Shown here: positions 1-6,532 of the stretch, piece after piece
Numbering within the stretch: position 1 is the first letter of the stretch
Layout: the number at the start of each line of letters is the position of its first letter
DNA from: SIG450 sp045658425
Lineage (GTDB): Bacteria > Bacillota > Clostridia > UMGS1840 > HGM11507
NCBI GenBank assembly: GCA_045658425.1
Contig: JAZOVB010000143.1
Location: 1-6,804 of the forward strand
Length of the DNA: 6,804 bases
Direction: 5' to 3'
Position numbers and translations under genes: made by a program
Notes under the pieces: generated by a model
What the model saw: only the letters and a program-made list of their open reading frames with translations
Told to the model about the DNA's origin: nothing
Databases searched by the model: none

Positions 1-1
1 T

Positions 2-526
2 ACTGCTGTTTCAAAATGTTATAACGCGGGAAATATCCAAGCAAATGCCTATGCAGGGGGTATAGTCGGATTAACTAATAAAAATGCAACTACTGTAACT
101 GATTGCTATAATACCGGCGATATTACAGTTGGTATAACATGGGCAGGCGTAGGTGCTATTGTCGGCAGAGTTGAAGACAAAGCTGTTACAGTAGCAAATT
201 GCTATAATGTCGGAACAGTTTTTTATAACGGAACAGTAAATAACAGTATTGCAGTTCATCAAAAGACCAACGGTTTAAAGAATATTACTAACTGTTTTTA
301 TCTGTCGGAAACGGATACAACATCAACAGAAGGAACTGTTCCTAAAACTCCGCAGGAATTATCAGGCTTGGCAGATATTCTTAATACATCAGGTGCAGAA
401 ATCTGGAAAACATCTGATGATTTACACAGATATTCTTATCCTGAATTAAAAGAACTGCCTTTTGCGGGAGAAAGGGGAAAACATATATTGCCCTCTCTTG
501 GATATGAACAGGTAACCGGCGGAATT
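2..526 (+). repeat. Module 0: 3' part of a GLUG module
   Basis: This is the tail of a module whose start lies outside the window. It shows two clear GLUG units (GGIVGLTNKN..., GAIVGRVEDK...), each followed by a Cys-Tyr-Asn element (DCYNTGD, NCYNVGT). The closing NCFYLSE motif comes next, then the Pro-rich tail ending in YSYPELKELPF and GKHIL. The last GLUG unit matches that of module 1 (both VGRVE), but the tail (IWK..DDLHRYSYPE...RGKHIL) matches that of module 2. Confidence 0.8.
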
Positions 527-3500
527 TATGATGGATATTATGTTCTTGATTCTTTAAAGGATTTTTCAATATTTAACGATATTACAAACCCGAAATGTCT
601 TCTTATGATTGATATAAATGAACCGATTACAACATCGTTTGAAGTTTTTTCGGGAGAATTGGTAGGTATAAATGATGACTTGACTCAACCTATGGTAAGA
701 ACCATTAATGTTGATATAAAAGATACCTCTAATGCAGCAACGGGCTTGTTTCGAAGAGCAGGAGCAGGTGCGTTTAAAAATATTGTCTTAAAAGGCACAG
801 TTCACAATACTTATAATACTACATCTACAGGTGTTGGCGGTTTTGTCGGAATGCACAACGGTACAGCAGGAACATTGAGTTTTGAAAATTGCGAAAATAA
901 CACTGATGTTACAGCAGGCTATCGAGTAGGCGGTTTTGTAGGTAATGCTTACTTTTCAGGATATAAACTTGATTTTAAAAATTGTATAAATACAGGGAAA
1001 ATTGCAAGTAAAACAGGGGAGACTTCCGGAGGTTTTGTGGGAAGATGTTCTTATGGCAGTTCGTTTGCCGATTGTGTTAATATCGGTAAAATCAGTTCGG
1101 CGGGTAATAATGCAGGCGGACTGATCGGATGGTCATACGGACAATTAACTGTTGACAGGTGCTATAACACCGGGGATGTAACATCTGATGCATATTCCGG
1201 CGGTATTGTCGGACACGTAAGCGGTTCTACAAAATCTAAAATCTCAAACTGTTATAATACAGGTACTGTCGGGGCATCAGGTACTGTTTTTTCTCCTGCT
1301 TCAGGAATTGTCGGCAGAGTTGAAAAAGGTGACGAAGCGGTTAAAATGATTGATGTTTCAAATTGTTATAATGTCGGAAAATTAATCAGCGCAACCAACA
1401 GTGTGTTTAACACTGTGCATGAGAAAAATCTGGGAATGGCTTCCGTGTCGAATTGCTATTATATTTCTGAAAGCGCGGTTCTTTCTGCCTCTGACGGAAC
1501 AATTCCTGTTACATCAAGAGAATTGTCAGCCTTAGCTGAGGTTTTAGGCGATAAGTGGTGTAAAACTACAGATAATACTGTTTATGCTTATCCTGAGCTT
1601 AACGGTATGAATTATAAAGGAACTCCGGGTGTGTTTACTCTTGATGATATCAGCTCTGAAAACGTAACGGGCGGTCTTTATGATGGATATTATATTATAG
1701 ATTCTTTGGAAAAAACTGAGCTTTTAAGAGAATATCCTGACGGTAAGTTTGTACTTACTGTTGATATTGTAAATCCCGTTACCGTTCCGGTTAAGTCTTT
1801 TTCAGGAGAGCTTATCGGCGTAAACCGGGACGCAACAGCGCCTGAAATGAGAACAATAAATGTCAATATAACCGAAAAAAACGATGTTGCAACAGGTCTT
1901 TTCAGAAAAGCAGGTAATGCAACCTTTAAAAATATTAAGCTTACAGGCAGTATTACCAATAAAGCTAATACAAGCGCAACAGGTGTAGGCGGTTTTGTCG
2001 GAATGCATAACAGTACTGCAGGAACATTGGCATTTGAGAACTGTGAAAACAATGCGGTTGTAACAGGTAAAACATATACGGGCGGATTTATCGGTAATGG
2101 CTTTTTTAACAATTTTAAAATTAACTTATCAGATTGTATAAACAGCGGTGAAATTATCGGAGGTGCAGGAGGTGCGTCGGGCGGATTTATTGGATTGAGT
2201 CCTTCTGACTGCAGTATATCAAACTGTGCAAACACTAATAATGTTATTACGGAAAAATACTATGCAGGCGGATTTATCGGATGGTGCTACGGCGGGGCAA
2301 CAATAACACAATCCTATAATGCAGGTGATATAAAATCAAATGCTATTTCAGGGGGATTGATAGGAAGGCTCACAAGTAAAGCAGGAACAGTGATATCCGA
2401 TTGCTATAACGCAGGGGATTTGATAGTTGATGTAATATATCCTAACTATGCGGTAGGAGGTATTGTCGGTACTTCTGATGTAGCTTCGCTTTTGAAAAAC
2501 TGTTATAATGTCGGAAAAATCCCTGATAATACAAATGCAAAGCAAATTATAGGCGATTATAACATTACTTCAACAGTTACTGATTGCTATTATTTATCTG
2601 AAACCGATATTGAAGCTGCTGCAGACGGCGCCATTCCAAAAACATCTCAGGCGCTTTCGGATATGTCAGATGAATTAAATTCAAATGATAATATAATATG
2701 GAAAAAACCCGATAATCTTCATAAGTATTCTTATCCGGAGCATATTAAACAGCCTTATGAAGGAACAAGAGGAAAACATATTCTTGCAAATCTTGGATAT
2801 GAGAAAGCAGTTGGCGGACCTTATGATGGATATTATGTAATCGACTCAGTTGATGATTTTTCTGCAATTTCTGAAACGAATGGTACAAAATTTGTTGTTG
2901 CAGAAAATATCTTAAATCCCGTTACCGTTCCGGTTAAGTCTTTTTCAGGAGAGCTTATCGGTGTAAACCGGGATGCAACAGCACCTGAAATGAGAACAAT
3001 AAATGTCAATATAACCGAAACAACCGATACGGCAACAGGTCTTTTCAGAAAAGCAGGTAATGCAACCTTTAAAAATATTAAGCTTACAGGCAGCATTACC
3101 AATAAAGCTAATACAAACGCAACAGGTGTAGGCGGTTTTGTCGGAATGCATAACAGTACTGCAGGAACATTGGCGTTTGAGAACTGTGAAAACAATGCGG
3201 TTGTAACAGGTAAAACACATACGGGCGGATTTATCGGTAATGGCTTTTTTGGCAATTTTAAAATTAACTTATCAGATTGTATAAACAGCGGTAAAATTAT
3301 CGGAGGTGCAGGAGGTGCAGCGGGCGGACTTATCGGAATAAGCCCCTCTGACTGCAGTATATCAAACTGCGCAAACACTAATAATGTTATTACGGAAAAA
3401 TTCTATGCAGGCGGATTTATCGGCTGGTGTTACGGCAGGGCAACAATAACACAATCCTATAATGCAGGTAATATAAAATCAAATGCCATTTCAGGGGGAT

Positions 3501-6259
3501 TGATAGGAAGGCTGACAAGTAACGCAGGAACAGTAATATCCGATTGCTATAACGCAGGGGATTTGATAGTTGATGTAATATATCCTAACTATGCGGTCGG
3601 AGGCATTGTCGGTACATCGGAAGTGCATTCTAATATAAAAAATTGCTACAATGCCGGAAAAATTCCTGATAGCACCTATGCTAAACAAATCATAGGCGAT
3701 TATAATATTACCTCAACGGTTGTTAATTGCTATTATTATTCTGATACTGATACCGATGTTGCAAGTGACGGCGCCATTCCTAAAACCTTTAATTCAATGT
3801 ATAGCTTATCCGGCCAGTTAAACGGAACACGTGATGTATGGTGCGTGTCAACCAACTGCGGAAAATATTCATTCCCTGAGATAAAAAATATGCCTTATTC
3901 AGGCGATGCATATATGATAGTTGCTACTGCTTCCACTATATATTCTTCAGATAATGAAGAAATTGTAGAGGTGCTCAACGAAGATATATATTCTAAATAT
4001 GCAATTGTTGCAGCTAAGGTTATATATCTTGATGATTATACAGTTGAAGAATTCGGAATATTGATGAGTAACAGCAATAAAGTGGATATTAATAATTATC
4101 GTTGGAAAATTGTAGCAGATAAAACCAAAATAATAAATTCCGAAGACGGAAGATATGGCTCTTACGGAGTTTTGGTGTATGGAAATGGATTGACACAAGG
4201 CAAAGTATTCTATACACGGCCTTATGTAAGGTATAAGAGTTCTTCTGGAGAAGAGTACTATGTTTACGGTACAGAACAAAACTTTAACGCATATCCCGAT
4301 AAAGATGAAATCCTAAGAGATATGAGAATTAATGTGGAAGAGGGAACTCATCCGCGTATATTTGCCGATAAATCGGATTTTGACAGAATTCGTGAAAAAG
4401 TCGGTACAGATTATAGAATGAAGTGGATGTTATCCGATTTAAAAGAAGAGGCTGATTCTAAATTGGATATTACAGAGGTTTTAAGTACTATAGAACAATA
4501 TAAAAGTACCGGAATTCTTCCTGCGGGTAACGGACCGTGTGCAATTTATACAACAAGATTACGTGATTTTGCATTTTTGTGGCAGGTTACAGGCGAAGAA
4601 AAATATGCAAATGCCGCTTATCAGTTAATGGATAGTTTAGCAGAAGTAAACAGCTGGAGACCGGGAGAGTTTCTTGTCTGCAGTGAAACTATGCTTTGTA
4701 TGGCAATCGCTTATGATTGGTGTTATGATTACTTGAAAAATATTGACGGTGCTCTTTCAAAAATAGAAAACGCTATATACGAAAAAGGAGTTGCCAAAGG
4801 TATCACAGCTTATGAAGGCACATTAGATGAGGCTATAGACGGCAATGAGCATAACCGAAGCGGTTGGAGAAATGCAGAGTCAAACTGGAATCACGTAGGT
4901 AATGCAGGGCTTGTGATAGCTGCAATAGCTGTAATGGATAATCATCCTTCGGAATGCAGTCAGCTTATAAGCGATACAATAGTTTCAGTAGAAAAAGCTA
5001 ATGTAAACTATGCGCCGGACGGCGGTTATCAGGAAGGTCCTTCATATTGGGCTTACGGTACAAACTATATTTCCTATTATATGATGGCGCTGGATAAAGC
5101 TATGGGAAAAAATTACGGTGTTTTCTACTTGCCCGGACTTTCTCAAACCTGTTATTACAGACCTTATGTAATGGGAACATCAAAAAATCCTGTTGTTCCG
5201 GGGGTAAATTTCCATTGGAACTATCATGATTCAGGTACAGGTCTTATTTCTTCATCTATGTATATGTGGTTTGCAAAAAAACTTAACGACCCGTATCTTG
5301 CAGGATTAAGATATAAAGAATTGCTAAATACGGACAAAGCAAATATTTCTCAGTCAGTGTCGGGATATGAAGCAACAACTCCTTTTGATATGATATATTA
5401 TAATCCTGATAACTTTGAAGAAGGAATTGATTTGCCTTTAGACAGATATTTTAAAGGAATAGAAACTGTGTTTATGAGAAGCAGTTGGGAAGATAACGCA
5501 ATATATACGGGGCTTCACGCAGGAAAGACCAGAATAAATCACAGTCAGCTTGATGTTGGAAATTTCATCATTGACGCAGAGGGTGTAAGATGGATATCCG
5601 ATTTGGGTATGGATAATTATTCACTTCCTGAGTACTATGGTTCAGGCACCCGCGGAGGCCGCTGGTCTTATTACAGAGAAAGAGCGGAAAGCCACAATAC
5701 TATTGTTATTAATCCTGACAGCTATGAAGATCAGGTGATAAATTCAAATTCTCCGATTATTCGTTACGAAAGTAACAAAAGCGGAGTAATTGCAGTTGCT
5801 GATATGAGTAATGCATACGGAACGGAAAGAGTGAAGACTGCAAAACGAGGCTTGTTCTTTACAAATAACAGACAGGCAATAGTAATTCAGGATGAAGTCA
5901 AAATGGCAAAAGCATCAGAGGTATATTGGTTTGCCAATACAACATCCGATATATCTGTAAGTATTTCCTCCGATGGTAAAACTGCAATCCTTTCAAAGGG
6001 CGATAAATATATGATGGCAAAAATTATTTCGGATAATAAAAATGCTAAATTTTATGTTACAGCAGCAGAAAAATTGCCAACTTCACCGCCGACACATGAG
6101 CTTGAAACAAAAAACGGAAGCTTTAAAAAGCTTGCCATTCATCTTACAAATATAACTGATATGAATCTTGCCGTTGTATTCCAAAGCATAGATTCAGTAA
6201 ATGACATTCCGTCATATACATACAGCCTGACATCTATATCAGACTGGGCATTAGAATAA
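2..6259 (+). CDS. Giant GLUG-repeat protein with C-terminal heparinase II/III-type polysaccharide lyase (5' end outside window)
   Basis: The frame is open from base 2 to the TAA at 6257-6259, giving 2085 residues (numbered here from base 2). A TTG at 368 is only an internal codon: the same frame reads GLUG repeats upstream of it, so the true start lies left of the window. Residues 1-1301 are GLUG-type repeats of the pattern GG[FIL][IV]G, about 10-15 residues, then [DN]C[YIA]N and often G. They are arranged in modules of about 381-384 residues. Residues 1304-1440 form an unnamed linker domain. Residues 1450-2085 resemble heparinase II/III-family lyases, which cleave uronate-containing polysaccharides by beta-elimination. 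Export is inferred from the paralogue at 6452, which starts with a signal peptide. I see no LPXTG, dockerin or S-layer motif at the C-terminus, so any anchor would be N-terminal. Substrate cannot be deduced. Repeat and lyase assignments are fairly secure; the biological role is inference. Confidence 0.88.
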   Translation, partial: TAVSKCYNAGNIQANAYAGGIVGLTNKNATTVTDCYNTGDITVGITWAGVGAIVGRVEDKAVTVANCYNVGTVFYNGTVNNSIAVHQKTNGLKNITNCFYLSETDTTSTEGTVPKTPQELSGLADILNTSGAEIWKTSDDLHRYSYPELKELPFAGERGKHILPSLGYEQVTGGIYDGYYVLDSLKDFSIFNDITNPKCLLMIDINEPITTSFEVFSGELVGINDDLTQPMVRTINVDIKDTSNAATGLFRRAGAGAFKNIVLKGTVHNTYNTTSTGVGGFVGMHNGTAGTLSFENCENNTDVTAGYRVGGFVGNAYFSGYKLDFKNCINTGKIASKTGETSGGFVGRCSYGSSFADCVNIGKISSAGNNAGGLIGWSYGQLTVDRCYNTGDVTSDAYSGGIVGHVSGSTKSKISNCYNTGTVGASGTVFSPASGIVGRVEKGDEAVKMIDVSNCYNVGKLISATNSVFNTVHEKNLGMASVSNCYYISESAVLSASDGTIPVTSRELSALAEVLGDKWCKTTDNTVYAYPELNGMNYKGTPGVFTLDDISSENVTGGLYDGYYIIDSLEKTELLREYPDGKFVLTVDIVNPVTVPVKSFSGELIGVNRDATAPEMRTINVNITEKNDVATGLFRKAGNATFKNIKLTGSITNKANTSATGVGGFVGMHNSTAGTLAFENCENNAVVTGKTYTGGFIGNGFFNNFKINLSDCINSGEIIGGAGGASGGFIGLSPSDCSISNCANTNNVITEKYYAGGFIGWCYGGATITQSYNAGDIKSNAISGGLIGRLTSKAGTVISDCYNAGDLIVDVIYPNYAVGGIVGTSDVASLLKNCYNVGKIPDNTNAKQIIGDYNITSTVTDCYYLSETDIEAAADGAIPKTSQALSDMSDELNSNDNIIWKKPDNLHKYSYPEHIKQPYEGTRGKHILANLGYEKAVGGPYDGYYVIDSVDDFSAISETNGTKFVVAENILNPVTVPVKSFSGELIGVNRDATAPEMRTINVNITETTDTATGLFRKAGNATFKNIKLTGSITNKANTNATGVGGFVGMHNSTAGTLAFENCENNAVVTGKTHTGGFIGNGFFGNFKINLSDCINSGKIIGGAGGAAGGLIGISPSDCSISNCANTNNVITEKFYAGGFIGWCYGRATITQSYNAGNIKSNAISGGLIGRLTSNAGTVISDCYNAGDLIVDVIYPNYAVGGIVGTSEVHSNIKNCYNAGKIPDSTYAKQIIGDYNITSTVVNCYYYSDTDTDVASDGAIPKTFNSMYSLSGQLNGTRDVWCVSTNCGKYSFPEIKNMPYSGDAYMIVATASTIYSSDNEEIVEVLNEDIYSKYAIVAAKVIYLDDYTVEEFGILMSNSNKVDINNYRWKIVADKTKIINSEDGRYGSYGVLVYGNGLTQGKVFYTRPYVRYKSSSGEEYYVYGTEQNFNAYPDKDEILRDMRINVEEGTHPRIFADKSDFDRIREKVGTDYRMKWMLSDLKEEADSKLDITEVLSTIEQYKSTGILPAGNGPCAIYTTRLRDFAFLWQVTGEEKYANAAYQLMDSLAEVNSWRPGEFLVCSETMLCMAIAYDWCYDYLKNIDGALSKIENAIYEKGVAKGITAYEGTLDEAIDGNEHNRSGWRNAESNWNHVGNAGLVIAAIAVMDNHPSECSQLISDTIVSVEKANVNYAPDGGYQEGPSYWAYGTNYISYYMMALDKAMGKNYGVFYLPGLSQTCYYRPYVMGTSKNPVVPGVNFHWNYHDSGTGLISSSMYMWFAKKLNDPYLAGLRYKELLNTDKANISQSVSGYEATTPFDMIYYNPDNFEEGIDLPLDRYFKGIETVFMRSSWEDNAIYTGLHAGKTRINHSQLDVGNFIIDAEGVRWISDLGMDNYSLPEYYGSGTRGGRWSYYRERAESHNTIVINPDSYEDQVINSNSPIIRYESNKSGVIAVADMSNAYGTERVKTAKRGLFFTNNRQAIVIQDEVKMAKASEVYWFANTTSDISVSISSDGKTAILSKGDKYMMAKIISDNKNAKFYVTAAEKLPTSPPTHELETKNGSFKKLAIHLTNITDMNLAVVFQSIDSVNDIPSYTYSLTSISDWALE
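527..1678 (+). repeat. Module 1: complete GLUG module (384 codons)
   Basis: The module opens with YDGYYVLDS, a conserved FSGEL[VI]G element and RTINV, then ATGLFR+AG and FKNI. Six GLUG units follow: GGFVGMHNG, GGFVGNAYF, GGFVGRCSY, GGLIGWSYG, GGIVGHVSG and SGIVGRVEK. It closes with NCYYISE and a YAYPELNGM tail. The nth unit resembles the nth unit of modules 2 and 3 more than its own neighbours, so the six-unit block is the unit of duplication. By eye it is only about half identical in protein to modules 2 and 3, so it is an older copy. The step to module 2, measured at TATGATGGATATTAT, is 1152 bases. Confidence 0.85.
1679..2821 (+). repeat. Module 2: complete GLUG module (381 codons)
   Basis: Same layout as module 1: YDGYYIIDS opening, FSGELIGVNRD, RTINVNI, then six GLUG units (GGFVGMHNS, GGFIGNGFF, GGFIGLSPS, GGFIGWCYG, GGLIGRLTS, GGIVGTSDV). 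It closes with DCYYLSE and a YSYPEHIKQPY tail. It aligns without gaps to module 3 at a constant offset of 1143 bases, checked at four anchors (1679/2822, 1771/2914, 2551/3694, 2624/3767). From 1771 to about 2467 I count roughly 35 mismatches in about 700 bases, close to 95% identity. Confidence 0.9.
2822..3904 (+). repeat. Module 3: last GLUG module before the linker domain
   Basis: Opening YDGYYVIDS, FSGELIGVNRD, six GLUG units (GGFVGMHNS, GGFIGNGFF, GGLIGISPS, GGFIGWCYG, GGLIGRLTS, GGIVGTSEV), closing NCYYYSD and a YSFPEIKNMPYSG tail. It is a near copy of module 2 in its central 700 bases. Both ends are more diverged: the first 90 bases are clearly different, and the last GLUG unit and tail drift again after about 3610. 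The tail is the short form also seen in module 1 and lacks the RGKHIL...LGYE connector that joins modules 0 to 1 and 2 to 3. The array ends here. Confidence 0.88.
3911..4321 (+). other. Unnamed linker domain between GLUG array and lyase
   Basis: Residues 1304-1440 of the large protein belong neither to the repeats nor to the lyase. The segment is rich in alternating hydrophobic and polar residues. It carries VEEFGILMS, YGVLVYGNGL, VFYTRPYVRYK and EEYYVYGTEQNF, which looks like an all-beta (Ig- or fibronectin-like) fold. It has no Cys, in contrast to the Cys-rich GLUG array before it. I have a general impression of similar segments in clostridial surface proteins but cannot name a family. It probably spaces or presents the catalytic domain; that is inference. 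Confidence 0.5.
4349..6256 (+). other. Heparinase II/III-type polysaccharide lyase region
   Basis: Residues 1450-2085 of the large protein. HPRIFADKSDFDRIREKV at the start is typical of the N-terminal helical part of heparinase II/III-like and oligoalginate-lyase proteins. The helical (alpha/alpha toroid) part runs to about residue 1810. It contains WNHVGNAG, with Asn1630-His1631, and EGPSYWAYGTNY, with Tyr1682, Tyr1685 and Tyr1689 about 51-58 residues further on. That matches the Asn-His...Tyr arrangement of PL17- and PL21-type lyases. The beta domain (from about 1821) has NHSQLDVGNF with His1847, WISDLG with Asp1867, WSYYRERAE and ESHNT with His1898. His/Asp/His fits the metal site known in these families in order and approximate spacing. 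All expected polar residues seem present, so an active enzyme is plausible. PL12, PL15, PL17 or PL21 membership and the substrate are undecided. Confidence 0.8.
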
Positions 6260-6364
6260 ATTGCAAAACTGTTTGGAAAGAAGGTGATGGCATAATAACA
6301 CAAAGAGTAAATGTTGGGAAAGAGGGTGGTAAAAGAATATAAAAAAATCATAGCTAAAGATTTA

Positions 6365-6411
6365 TTTATCACTTTATGCATCTTATATTACTGATTTTAA
6401 TAAGTGATGAA
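6365..6411. promoter_or_regulatory. Imperfect inverted repeat upstream of the second gene
   Basis: TTTATCACTT (6365-6374) and AAGTGATGAA (6402-6411) are reverse complements at 9 of 10 positions, the exception being a G-U pair if transcribed. The loop is 27 bases. No T-run follows, so it does not look like an intrinsic terminator. It could be an operator-like site or a 5' leader hairpin, ending 40 bases before the start codon. A chance match in AT-rich DNA is a real possibility. Confidence 0.3.
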
Positions 6412-6435
6412 AACATTAAAACAAAAATAGAAATA

Positions 6436-6441
6436 GAAAGG
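6436..6441 (+). promoter_or_regulatory. Ribosome binding site of the second gene
   Basis: GAAAGG (followed by TG) lies 10 bases before the ATG at 6452 and pairs with the 3' end of 16S rRNA. It fixes the start of the second gene against the in-frame ATG codons 7 and 8 and against an ATG at 6376 in another frame, which has no comparable site. Confidence 0.7.
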
Positions 6442-6451
6442 TGTAATTATA

Positions 6452-6532
6452 ATGAAAAAAATAATATCTATGATGTTGTGTATGTGTGTTATACTGACCG
6501 GTATGTTCGGATTAGTTTATACCGCAAACGCA
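6452..6532 (+). other. Signal peptide of the second gene
   Basis: Twenty-seven residues: basic MKK, hydrophobic core at residues 4-24, and an Ala-x-Ala site (Ala25-Asn26-Ala27) before Ala28-Ser29. Cys10 and Cys12 lie inside the core, but there is no lipobox of the L-[AS]-[GA]-C type, so signal peptidase I processing and secretion are more likely than a lipoprotein. Confidence 0.8.

Noticed and set aside
1690..2235. Minus-strand open frame of 181 codons, and its near copy at 2833-3378
   Set aside because: Two copies exist only because modules 2 and 3 are near identical; they are antisense shadows of GLUG codons, with no ribosome binding site or recognisable domain.
2..3904. CRISPR-like or non-coding tandem repeat array
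   Set aside because: The period is about 1.15 kb, the repeats are in frame throughout, and they encode conserved GLUG units.
3947..4279. Minus-strand open frame of 110 codons opposite the linker domain
   Set aside because: It lies antisense to a well-formed coding region, has Ile/Phe/Tyr-rich composition typical of shadow frames, and no recognisable motif.
368..6259. TTG at 368 as the start of the large gene
   Set aside because: The same frame is open to base 2 and encodes GLUG repeats upstream; no ribosome binding site or signal peptide is at 368.
6345..6363. AAATC...GATTT hairpin followed by TTTATTTAT as a terminator for the first gene
   Set aside because: Only five mostly A-T base pairs and an interrupted T-run; too weak to call.
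6361..6389. TTTATT / TATATT pair with 17-base spacing as a promoter for the second gene
   Set aside because: The -35 box matches only three of six consensus bases and the region is AT-rich, so a chance match is likely.
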